A DNA stretch of 64,000 nt, taken from Pseudomonadota bacterium (GTDB taxonomy: Bacteria; Desulfobacterota; Desulfobulbia; Desulfobulbales; Desulfocapsaceae). Made by a program: the position numbers and the translations under genes. Shown here piece after piece: positions 34,845 to 42,847 of the stretch. The DNA lies in assembly GCA_018820855.1 (NCBI GenBank), contig JAHJNL010000052.1:43075-107074 (forward strand), read 5' to 3'. The notes beneath the pieces are model-generated. The model was not told where the DNA came from, ran no database searches, and saw only the letters and a list, made by a program, of their open reading frames with translations. Position 1 is the first letter of the stretch; each line of letters begins with the position of its first letter.

Positions 34845-37478
34845 TTACGTCGGTAATTGATTTTCAGTTTTTGCTGTTTTCGTTTGGAAAACAATTCCTT
34901 CCTGATTGAGTGTGTTCGCGTGGATGAACACACTTGTCAGTGCATTGTCGACATCTGTGACATGTATCGCCTCGGCGATACGGTCCTTTTTTTTGTACAG
35001 TGTAGACAGGACATTAAGGCCTTGTAAGATCAGTTTTTCATTCAGTATGTACCCCTCGTCTCCTGGATAGATACCCATATAGACAATTCCCATTTCAACA
35101 ATGTCATTAAAGAAATGTGTACCAAGGGAAATGTCGGGGGACAGTTTTTGATGCATGATGGCAAGTTCACAGAGAACTGCGGCGTTTCTGATATCATTAA
35201 AGGAAACAGGTACGCCCAGTTCCGGCATCTTGCTGCCCCAGCGTCCCGGTCCGACGAGCAGAGTGTTTTTGCCTTCAGGGAGGGCGTTGCTCAATTCTCC
35301 GATCAGTCTGGCCACGGAAAAGCGTTCAGAAGGCGTTAGCACACTGTATTTTGACGGGATAACGTAAATAATCCTATCAATTCGTTTGGCCACTGCCTGT
35401 CCTATGATGGGGCCAGTGGTCTTGAGGAACGTATCTTCTTCTCTGATGTTCTCAGGCAGGTTTACACCATCCGTTTCCACTTTGACCTGAAAGGGCCTGC
35501 ACTGCAGAAGATTGATCCGGTAGGAGTTGTCATCGGAAAAATTTACTGCAAATTCGATATCAACCGGATAATTATAGGCCTTGGCAAGGGTGTTGAGCAT
35601 GTCTCGCATGTCATCAACCAGTGTTGTCGCGGTCAGGACATTTTTGAATGTCAGCATCCAGGAAAATACGTTTTTGACCCCGAATTTTCTGGCACGCATC
35701 TCCATTTCGGTATCACGGACTGCAAAGAGCTCAAGGGGAAGGCTGGAGGTTGATCTGACGAGGGATTCAAAATCTGTACTGATCTGAGTGTTATGGTTCA
35801 GATCAAGAACATCGACAATATGCTGACTGTACCTGTGAACATCATCTGTGCTGATTTCCGGACGTTTCAAAGGGGCGTTGAGGGCGACAATGCGTGTGTA
35901 GTCGTCATCGTGCCGGTCCACGGCACGCGTACCGAGACCAAATACCAGCCGCAGGACTCCATCTGCCGGATTGATCTCGGGGTCCCAGGCAAAAGGGTTG
36001 AATGAGTATCCCACCCCGGCCAGTTGCGGCATATAAAAGTTGCCGTAGAAGGCACCGGAGACGCGCTGGACCAGCAGTGCCATCTCTTCGTAGCGATTCC
36101 ATAATCCCCGGTGTGAGCGGTACATCAGGACATCACGACTCAATGAACTTGCGTAAACAGTACGTACCGCATCCTTGAACTGTTTTAATCGTTCTTCAGG
36201 GGTGCCCTGGTTCACACAGAAAACGCTTTCATATTTTCCGGAAAATGCATTGCCGTAGGCATCTTCCAGCAGGCTGCTTGAACGGACAATTATTGGCGAT
36301 TGCCCGAAATAGTTCAGTATTTCCTTGAACTGGGAGATTACCTCCCTTGGGAATTTCCCGAGCAGGAGTTTTTTTCGGATTTTTTCGGCTTCTGTGTAGG
36401 GGGCATCGGACGCTTTCAGCTGGTGTCGTTCCCACCAGCATTTGTTGTTAATTACAAAAGTATAGAAGACATCAGAGCCGACAAAGAAAGAATCGTGAAG
36501 TTCCAGTCGATCTTCCCATGCAGGGTCTGCGTTTTTCAGGATGGCGCGAGCCAGGAGCATTCCGGTGGATTTTCCGCCAATAAACCCTGTGCCTATTATG
36601 CGTTTGCCGATGGAGACAAGATCGGAAAGTGCAAAATGATCTTCGCACAGCTGTGAGACTGTTTTGTTGCGGCTGATCATCATTCTGATTAGCTGCTTGC
36701 GCAGGGATGTTTCCTTTTTAGGACTCCTTCTTCCATCCGTTGTGCAGAGGGTCTGTGCCTCGTTCAGGGTTTTGGTCCAGGCATCCTGGTGGGTGATGCT
36801 CCCGTCAATCCAAGGTTGTATTGTAGTGGCGAGTATTTCGGAGACGATGGTGCTTTTGGTCACCGGATTGAAATCGTTTCCTTCCAGTGCATGAAACATG
36901 TACATGGTGGGTGTGTGGCGTCCCTTTACTTTCAAGGGTAAGATGTAGTCCCTTTCCTTTATCCTGTAGAGATCGAGCACGATCTGGGCTGTGTCCTGGA
37001 TGGCATTGATTGAATGGGGTGTATGTAAATTCCGTTTCAGGGAAAAGTATGCGACTGTGTCTTTGGCATACAGATACGGGCAGGCCAGTTTGAAGAAGTT
37101 GCCAAGGAGCCTGTCGCTGTACCAATCCTCAGCCAGTCCGGACATGCAGTCAAAGACGTAGCAGGAGCCTTTGCCGCTCTCCTTGATGATATCCAGTATT
37201 TTAGTGACAAATTGCTCAAATCCTGCCTTGGCATCCAGGGTATGTACTTCAGGTTTGAATCGATCAGGTACGAGTGGTTCATGCGCAGCAAATCTGAAAT
37301 AGACCAGTTTTTTTTCGTCTAGATGTGCGCATCTGCAGAATGAGTGCACAAACGGAATCTGATCGCGGATGTCATCAATCTGCCAGACAACATTGTCACC
37401 AGCGAGTATCCCCTGCAGAATTTCGTCAAGGGCTTCAATTCCGGAGCTGAATAATGGCTTTGATTTTGTTTTTTTCAT
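34845..37478 (-). CDS. PEP/pyruvate-binding domain protein with KaiC/RecA-like N-terminus
   Basis: 877 residues. The N-terminal 230 residues resemble a degenerate KaiC/GvpD P-loop domain (FSSGIEALDEILQGILAGDNVVWQIDDI: the LDEILQGI-x-GDN start is kept but the Walker A Gly/Lys-Thr is lost). A PEP-synthase/PPDK-type ATP-grasp domain occupies about 290-680 (GGKSTGMLLARAIL, IIVRSSSLLEDAYGNAFSGKYESV, NLLQCRPFQ). The phosphohistidine and TIM-barrel domains of true PEP synthase are absent, so it is not a complete PEP synthase. Such proteins are conserved in deltaproteobacteria without known function. It lies in one direction with the orphan amidotransferase and gdhA, so a nitrogen or energy-state role is possible. 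Confidence 0.8.
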   Translation of the reverse strand: MKKTKSKPLFSSGIEALDEILQGILAGDNVVWQIDDIRDQIPFVHSFCRCAHLDEKKLVYFRFAAHEPLVPDRFKPEVHTLDAKAGFEQFVTKILDIIKESGKGSCYVFDCMSGLAEDWYSDRLLGNFFKLACPYLYAKDTVAYFSLKRNLHTPHSINAIQDTAQIVLDLYRIKERDYILPLKVKGRHTPTMYMFHALEGNDFNPVTKSTIVSEILATTIQPWIDGSITHQDAWTKTLNEAQTLCTTDGRRSPKKETSLRKQLIRMMISRNKTVSQLCEDHFALSDLVSIGKRIIGTGFIGGKSTGMLLARAILKNADPAWEDRLELHDSFFVGSDVFYTFVINNKCWWERHQLKASDAPYTEAEKIRKKLLLGKFPREVISQFKEILNYFGQSPIIVRSSSLLEDAYGNAFSGKYESVFCVNQGTPEERLKQFKDAVRTVYASSLSRDVLMYRSHRGLWNRYEEMALLVQRVSGAFYGNFYMPQLAGVGYSFNPFAWDPEINPADGVLRLVFGLGTRAVDRHDDDYTRIVALNAPLKRPEISTDDVHRYSQHIVDVLDLNHNTQISTDFESLVRSTSSLPLELFAVRDTEMEMRARKFGVKNVFSWMLTFKNVLTATTLVDDMRDMLNTLAKAYNYPVDIEFAVNFSDDNSYRINLLQCRPFQVKVETDGVNLPENIREEDTFLKTTGPIIGQAVAKRIDRIIYVIPSKYSVLTPSERFSVARLIGELSNALPEGKNTLLVGPGRWGSKMPELGVPVSFNDIRNAAVLCELAIMHQKLSPDISLGTHFFNDIVEMGIVYMGIYPGDEGYILNEKLILQGLNVLSTLYKKKDRIAEAIHVTDVDNALTSVFIHANTLNQEGIVFQTKTAKTENQLPT

Positions 37479-37622
37479 ACCCTCGGGCGATAGTTGTTAA
37501 GTGCTCATCTCAGGAGTGCTTATTGTCTTTAAGGTCGGTGTGTTAAGCGCAGGAGAGATCACCTTGCAGGCGTAAGCGGCAGGGGGATCTCTCCAGTGTG
37601 GGCAGCTGCTGTATCAGGAAGG

Positions 37623-38963
37623 TTATACGACACCCTGATCAAGCATGGCATCCGCCACCTTCACAAAGCCTGCAATGTTGGCACCGGCAACATAGTTGAT
37701 GTACCCATCTTTTTGCTTACCGTATTGCACGCAGCTTTCATGGATGTTGATTTTGATCTGGCGCAGCTTCTGGTCAACCTCTTCACGGGTCCAGGCAGTT
37801 CTTATGCTGTTCTGGCTCATTTCGAGTCCGGATGTTGACACACCGCCAGCATTGGCGGCTTTGCCCGGTGCATAGAGAATCTTGGCTTTCTGGAATACCC
37901 TGACACCATCTGGGACTGTCGGCATATTTGCGCCCTCACCGATGACATAACAGCCGTTCTTGACCAAGGTCTTGGCATCCTTCTCGTCGATTTCATTTTG
38001 GGTGGCACTGGGGAAGGCGATATCACACGGAATACTCCATGGCCTTTTCCCTGCAAAGTATTTACAGCCTTTGAGAGTCTTGGCGCATTCACTGATGCGG
38101 CCGCGTTTGACGTTTTTAAGTTCAAATACAACCTGGAGATCTTGTTCTGTCAAGCCATCCTCTTTATAGATAAAGCCACCGGAGTCTGACAGCGTTACTA
38201 CTTTGGCACCGAGTTGCAGAAGTTTCTCAGTGGTATATTGGGCCACATTGCCGGAACCGGACACTGTGCAGGTCTTTCCTCCAATATCTTCCCCTCTGGT
38301 TTTCAGCATTTCCTGCACAAAATAAACACAGCCATATCCTGTGGCTTCGGGGCGAATCAGGCTGCCTCCCCAGTTGACGCCTTTACCTGTGAGCACACCG
38401 GTAAATTCATTTTTCAGCCTTTTGTACTGGCCGAACATGTAGCCTATCTCGCGTGAACCCACACCGATGTCGCCGGCTGGAACATCGGTGTTTGCTCCGA
38501 TATGCCTGAACAGTTCGGTCATAAAACTTTGACAGAACTTCATGACTTCCATTTGAGATTTTCCCTTGGGATCGAAATCAGACCCTCCTTTGCCGCCGCC
38601 TAAGGGCAAGGTGGTGAGACTGTTTTTAAATACCTGTTCAAAGGCCAGGAATTTAAGGATGCCAAGGTTGACGCTGGGATGGAACCGTAAACCACCCTTG
38701 TACGGGCCAATGGCGCTGTTCATCTCGATGCGGTATCCTGTGTTCACCTGTATTTCTTGCTTGTCATTAATCCAGGGCACTCTGAAGATCAAAACCCTTT
38801 CAGGGATAATCATTCTTTCTATGATCTTTGCATCCGCGTATTGTGGATTTTTTTTCATGAACGGGGCGATGGATTCAGCTACCTCTTCAACAGCTTGATG
38901 AAATTCAACTTCTCCAGGATTTTTGCGAATAACTCCAGCCATAAACTCTTTTACGTTTTCCAT
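37623..38963 (-). CDS. gdhA: NADP-type glutamate dehydrogenase
   Basis: 446 residues, the usual length of hexameric bacterial GDH, after a TAGAGGAGCACATC ribosome site. Landmarks are YKGGLRFHPSVNLGILKFLAFEQVFKNSLTTLPLGGGKGGSDFDPKGKS with the catalytic Lys, PAGDIGVGSREIGYM with the catalytic Asp, GSGNVAQYT (Rossmann loop) and SDSGGFIY. The enzyme makes glutamate from 2-oxoglutarate and ammonia in the cytoplasm, mainly when ammonia is plentiful. It is divergent from an NrpR-like regulator, with several palindromes between them, so nitrogen-responsive control is likely. Confidence 0.97.
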   Translation of the reverse strand: MENVKEFMAGVIRKNPGEVEFHQAVEEVAESIAPFMKKNPQYADAKIIERMIIPERVLIFRVPWINDKQEIQVNTGYRIEMNSAIGPYKGGLRFHPSVNLGILKFLAFEQVFKNSLTTLPLGGGKGGSDFDPKGKSQMEVMKFCQSFMTELFRHIGANTDVPAGDIGVGSREIGYMFGQYKRLKNEFTGVLTGKGVNWGGSLIRPEATGYGCVYFVQEMLKTRGEDIGGKTCTVSGSGNVAQYTTEKLLQLGAKVVTLSDSGGFIYKEDGLTEQDLQVVFELKNVKRGRISECAKTLKGCKYFAGKRPWSIPCDIAFPSATQNEIDEKDAKTLVKNGCYVIGEGANMPTVPDGVRVFQKAKILYAPGKAANAGGVSTSGLEMSQNSIRTAWTREEVDQKLRQIKINIHESCVQYGKQKDGYINYVAGANIAGFVKVADAMLDQGVV

Positions 38964-39168
38964 GATGTGCTCCTCTAAATAAAGTAAGTTTCAATACTGA
39001 CCAGTGCTTATTATCATTTTTGCAAAACGGCTCATCTTGTTTGGGACAGCAAGGATTCGGAACCGCATTGCCGCGTTTGCGTAGTTTGTATTTATTGTAT
39101 TAAATTAGTATGTTATTTAGTTTAATTGTGACTTTGTTAACGATTGACTATTCTGCGACATGCGTTAC

Positions 39169-39182
39169 GGCAATCAATTGCC
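39169..39182. promoter_or_regulatory. candidate operator GGCAA-N4-TTGCC
   Basis: GGCAATCAATTGCC is an inverted repeat with 5-bp arms about 190 nt upstream of gdhA. It resembles the two other palindromes in this region and could bind the adjacent DUF128 regulator. Confidence 0.4.
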
Positions 39183-39277
39183 GGTAATAATACCATAAAA
39201 GAAATGTTTTTCATCCGCTAAAACCTATCTGTGCTGGTGGTAAGCAGGGCGGGTCGGTGTATGTGTGCGGCAGTTAT

Positions 39278-39291
39278 CGGCAGGGTTGCCG
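39278..39291. promoter_or_regulatory. candidate operator CGGCA-N4-TGCCG
   Basis: CGGCAGGGTTGCCG has 5-bp perfect arms. A TTTTTTT run follows at once, so a short hairpin terminator is the main alternative. Confidence 0.35.
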
Positions 39292-39351
39292 TTTTTTTCA
39301 GTTTGCAGGGGATTTTTGGTGGATTTGCTGGCGGCTGTTTCTGAGATGTTC

Positions 39352-39363
39352 GGCAAATTTGCC
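39352..39363. promoter_or_regulatory. candidate operator, perfect palindrome GGCAAATTTGCC
   Basis: This 12-bp perfect palindrome ends 44 nt upstream of the regulator ATG, a good position for autorepression. TTTGCAAA lies 8 bases further on. Confidence 0.45.
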
Positions 39364-39407
39364 ATATTTTATTTGCAAACAATCGTCGTGTTGAGTAAAA
39401 TATTTTT

Positions 39408-40415
39408 ATGAGTGAAAAAACAAAAAGAAAAGAACTCTTGATATTGCGTATTTTGCAAAATGCAGAAGCGCCTCTATCCAGTTCCAAGTTATTAGAGAAT
39501 CTGCGCGCCATGGGCCAGGATTTCAGTGAGCGGACAGTCAGATATTATTTTCAGGTCCTTGATGAAAAAGGGCTGACTGAAAATCATGGTAAAAAGGGAC
39601 GGGTAATCACTGAACTCGGCCTCACTGAACTTGGCAGGGCAAAAGTTTTTGACAAAGTCGGTTTTCTAGCGGCAAAGATTGACCAATTGACCTACAGGAT
39701 GAGTTTTGATCTCTATAAGAGAAGCGGCAGTGTCATAACCAATATCAGTTTTATTGAGACGAATATGTTGTCCCGGGTTGCGCCTATGATTTGCCAAGTG
39801 TATGAAGCAGGCTATTCAATGGGCACCATGATGGCGCTTTTTAAATCTGGCGAGAAAGTGAGTGGTACAAGAGTCCCACCTGGAATGACGGGCTTTGGCA
39901 CGGTATGTTCACTTACCTTGAATGGCATTCTTCTTGCCCATGGTATTCCTACTCATTCGAGTTTCGGAGGTCTCCTGGAACTGCAACAGCATAAGCCGAC
40001 ACGATTTGTCGAGATTATCAAGTATGACGGGACCAGTATTGATCCATTAGAGGTATTTATCAGAAGCGGCATGACAGATTATGCCGGAGCCATTAAAAAT
40101 GGCAATGGTAGGATTGGCGTCGGTTTCAGGGAAGTGCCTGCCGACAGTCGGGAGAGTGTTATCGCTCTTATCGAGAAAGTAAAAGAGGTGGGCCTTGGTG
40201 GTTTTCTGTTGGTCGGCTGGCCGGGTCAACCTCTGCTGGAAATTCCGGTTACTGAAGGAAGGGTCGGGATTGTTGTCATAGGTGGGCTTAATCCCGTGGC
40301 AATTCTTGAGGAGACCGGGATTAAGATAAAGTCTCGGGCTATGGCGGATACAATTGAATATGAGAAACTTTTTCATTACAAAGAGATGAGTGAGCGTATC
40401 AAAACCATGCTTTGA
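39408..40415 (+). CDS. NrpR-like transcriptional regulator (winged helix + DUF128)
   Basis: 335 residues. An N-terminal winged-helix domain (about 1-75, ELLILRILQNAEAPLSSSKLLENLRAMGQDFSERTVRYYFQVLDEKG) precedes one NrpR regulatory domain, DUF128 (about 80-330: VGFLAAKIDQLTYRMSFDLYKRSGSVITNISFI, VPPGMTGFGTVCSLTLNGILLAHGIPTHSSFGGLLE, GFLLVGWPGQPLLEIPVTEGRVGIVVIGGLNPVAILEETGI). In methanogenic archaea NrpR represses nitrogen genes and is released by 2-oxoglutarate. The bacterial members have been little studied. Its divergent position beside gdhA makes control of glutamate synthesis likely; the ligand is inferred from the archaeal family. Confidence 0.88.
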   Translation: MSEKTKRKELLILRILQNAEAPLSSSKLLENLRAMGQDFSERTVRYYFQVLDEKGLTENHGKKGRVITELGLTELGRAKVFDKVGFLAAKIDQLTYRMSFDLYKRSGSVITNISFIETNMLSRVAPMICQVYEAGYSMGTMMALFKSGEKVSGTRVPPGMTGFGTVCSLTLNGILLAHGIPTHSSFGGLLELQQHKPTRFVEIIKYDGTSIDPLEVFIRSGMTDYAGAIKNGNGRIGVGFREVPADSRESVIALIEKVKEVGLGGFLLVGWPGQPLLEIPVTEGRVGIVVIGGLNPVAILEETGIKIKSRAMADTIEYEKLFHYKEMSERIKTML

Positions 40416-40807
40416 TGGTGGCAAGGTGATAAGGGGGGATTCTTTTTGCCGTAAGCCGCTCAGAGATTCAAAATGCGCTGGTCGTATCCATTGTCATATC
40501 TGTTGTCACCTTCGCTGCTGGCTGCCTTAGAGACCTGACCGCACAATTGTAACGGCCCCGGTAACCTTAATGTGTCTATCCCACATGCATAACCAAGTTC
40601 TAAGGGTAAAGGCACCTTACCGGGACCGAAATCTCTCTGTAATGGTCAAGATATTTTTAAACGTGTTGACGCTGATTCAGGTCCATCCCATCAAAAATGC
40701 CGGAACACCCTATAACCCATTGGCTATCTGTCGAAACTGGCAGTTTCTTGCAGTGTGTTGCTGGGCACGTATGTTGATCAGACGTGAATGACTCATCATT
40801 TGTCCTG
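40416..40807. other. intergenic stretch, nothing recognised
   Basis: About 390 bases between the convergent regulator and trmFO genes. Short frames have no ribosome sites. Small GGTAA/TTACC inverted repeats are present near 40560-40625, but no T-tailed hairpin was found. Confidence 0.45.
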
Positions 40808-42124
40808 TTAAAATGCTTCGTTCTGCCAGCATTCAAGGGCTGCGAGGGCAATTTCCTGGCGTTTTTCTCCCCGTAATCGTTTAGGCACTTTCTTCTCCCA
40901 GGGGGGGAAGAGCCCGAAATTGACATTGGAAGGCTGAAAACAGGCCGGGTCACTCTTGGTGAGATGGGTTATCAGGGCTCCAAGGGCTGTCTCCGGTGGT
41001 GGTACGACTGCAGCTTTCCCCTGAATACTGCGGGCCGCATTTAATCCTGCCAGAAGTCCCATGGCAGTGGATTCCACATAGCCTTCCACTCCGGAAAGCT
41101 GGCCGGCCAGATAGATAGTCGGTGCTTTTTTCAGCTGCAGAGTCGGTTCCAGCAGTTCCGGGGCACAGACAAAGGTGTTGCGGTGGATGGAACCGAGGCG
41201 AACAAAGTCCACGTGTTCCATACCGGGGATCATCCGGAAAATTCTTTTCTGTTCCGGGTAGGTGAGTTTGGTCTGAAAGCCGACCAGGTTGTAGATCGTT
41301 CCCTCCTTGTTTTCTTTCCGCAACTGAACCGCTGCGTAAGGATCCTGGCCGGTGCGAGGATTTCTGAGTCCCACCGGTTTCATCGGTCCATAACGGAGGG
41401 TATCTTCTCCACGGGAAAGCATCACCTCAATGGGCAGACAGCCTTCGAAATACTTTTCATCTTCAAAGGATTTCAGCGGTACCGTTTCTGCCTCAGCGAG
41501 AGCATGAATAAAGGCAAGGTACTGTTCTTTGTCCATGGGGCAGTTCAGGTAATCACCGGGGCCATCCTCCCAGCGTGATTTGGAATAGATGATATCCATG
41601 TTGAGAGATTCTTCTGAAACAATGGGAGCAATGGCATCGTAAAAGGCAAGGCGTTCATGGCCGGTGATTTCTGCCAGTGTGTCGGCCATGGCCTCTGAAG
41701 TCAAAGGACCGGTGGCCAGAATGATAGGGGCATCAGGATGGGCCTGGAGTTTGGTCTGTTCTTCGTGAATAACTTCAATAAGCGGGTGGTTTTCGATCAG
41801 TTCTGTGATCTTGGTCGCAAAATCTTCCCGGTTGACGGCCAGTGCCTGACCAGCAGGAACCGCAGTCTCATCGGCAATCCGGATAATGAGAGAGTGAAGA
41901 CGCCGCATTTCTTCCTTGAGCAGGCCAACGGCTGAGGTTGGGGCATTAGAACGGAGTGAGTTGCTGCAGACCAGCTCTGCCAGCAGGGGTGAGTTGTGAG
42001 CCGGGCTGAATTTTTGAGGTTTCATCTCATAGAGGCGTACCGGACAGCCTTGTTGAACGGCCTGCCATGCGGCTTCACAGCCGGCCAGGCCACCACCGAT
42101 AATCTGAATATGTTTTGTAGTCAT
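40808..42124 (-). CDS. trmFO: tRNA (uracil-54-C5)-methyltransferase, folate/FAD dependent
   Basis: 438 residues, full family length. FAD-binding IIGGGLAGCEAAWQAVQQG opens the protein; ELVCSNSLRSN and AVPAGQALAVNRE are TrmFO signature blocks, and the Cys of ELVCSNS is among the functional cysteines of the family. Further landmarks are YFEGCLPIEVMLSRGEDTLRYGPMKPVGL and AGQLSGVEGYVESTAMGLLAGLNAAR. It methylates U54 of tRNA to ribothymidine using methylene-tetrahydrofolate and FADH2 in the cytoplasm. It is transcribed after mutL and the 3D-domain lipoprotein gene on the same strand, with a gap of about 135 nt. Confidence 0.97.
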   Translation of the reverse strand: MTTKHIQIIGGGLAGCEAAWQAVQQGCPVRLYEMKPQKFSPAHNSPLLAELVCSNSLRSNAPTSAVGLLKEEMRRLHSLIIRIADETAVPAGQALAVNREDFATKITELIENHPLIEVIHEEQTKLQAHPDAPIILATGPLTSEAMADTLAEITGHERLAFYDAIAPIVSEESLNMDIIYSKSRWEDGPGDYLNCPMDKEQYLAFIHALAEAETVPLKSFEDEKYFEGCLPIEVMLSRGEDTLRYGPMKPVGLRNPRTGQDPYAAVQLRKENKEGTIYNLVGFQTKLTYPEQKRIFRMIPGMEHVDFVRLGSIHRNTFVCAPELLEPTLQLKKAPTIYLAGQLSGVEGYVESTAMGLLAGLNAARSIQGKAAVVPPPETALGALITHLTKSDPACFQPSNVNFGLFPPWEKKVPKRLRGEKRQEIALAALECWQNEAF

Positions 42125-42259
42125 GAGAGTTGTCTTGTCAGTAGAAGTTAGTCTTGAGGAGTTGGTATTGTAAAAAGAAGCTCGATACGCTCTGAGAAAT
42201 ATTCTTGAATCTTTGAAGAAATGGTGCAGGCTTGTTATTCTTTTTCAGCCTTTTGTTTT

Positions 42260-42847
42260 CTAATTAGGTTTTATAATAGATGTTGGAAGCTTGCGCCGGC
42301 CCCATTGCAGGGCGTCTGCGTGGGAGTCGAAATAGAGATCAATTCTGTTCGGTCCGTTGATAGCTCCTCCTCTATCTTCAACCACCCCCCAGCCATAGCC
42401 GGGAATATACATCCTGGTGCCAAATGGATAGTACTTGGTGTCTGCGGCAATGGTGCCGTCTTCCGGGAGAAAATACCAGGGAAAAAAGATCAGGCGGAAA
42501 GGCATTACCCATGGGCGTTGTATTGAATCCAGTGAAAAAAAACCTTCCTGGGGTTCTCTTGGGTAGGTACCGCTGGCCGTTCTTCCGGTGTAAGATCGAC
42601 CTGCTCCTTTCCCTTTACTGACATATCGGTTCCAGAAATCCAGTTTCAGGTAAGCCCAGCTGCCTCGCTCCCAGCTGCAGCACCAGGAACAACCGCAATA
42701 GGCGGTGGTTTCCATCATGCGGCTGACTGGTTTTTTGGCACAGCCGCCGAGAAAGAGACAAAGCATAAGGAGAAAAAAGAACAAACACTTTTGGTATACT
42801 TGGGTATATCTGAAAAAAATATGGTGTATGCTCCCATCTTCTTTCAT
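42260..42847 (-). CDS. 3D-domain lipoprotein (MltA/RlpA-like)
   Basis: 195 residues from the ATG at 42847, which overlaps the mutL stop as ATGA and suggests coupled translation; an ATG five codons earlier is possible. A lipobox (LFLGGC, about residues 32-37) makes it a lipoprotein. The body carries TTAYCGCSWCC, then AADTKYYPFGTRMYIPGYGWGVVEDRGGAINGPNRIDLYFDSHADALQWGRR, the 3D domain named for its three Asp residues, as found in lytic transglycosylases such as MltA and in resuscitation proteins. It probably cuts or binds peptidoglycan in the periplasm. The cluster of four Cys (C-G-C-S-W-C-C) is common in deltaproteobacterial homologues. Confidence 0.85.
   Translation of the reverse strand: MKEDGSIHHIFFRYTQVYQKCLFFFLLMLCLFLGGCAKKPVSRMMETTAYCGCSWCCSWERGSWAYLKLDFWNRYVSKGKGAGRSYTGRTASGTYPREPQEGFFSLDSIQRPWVMPFRLIFFPWYFLPEDGTIAADTKYYPFGTRMYIPGYGWGVVEDRGGAINGPNRIDLYFDSHADALQWGRRKLPTSIIKPN

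Larger units (their letters stand above)
38964..39407. promoter_or_regulatory. divergent control region gdhA / nrpR-like
   Basis: This 444-base AT-rich region separates gdhA and the regulator gene. It contains the inverted repeats listed separately plus two perfect TTTGCAAA palindromes, one at 39019-39026 near gdhA (within TTTTGCAAAA) and one at 39372-39379 near the regulator start. No gene is seen inside. Promoters for both genes must lie here. Confidence 0.6.
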
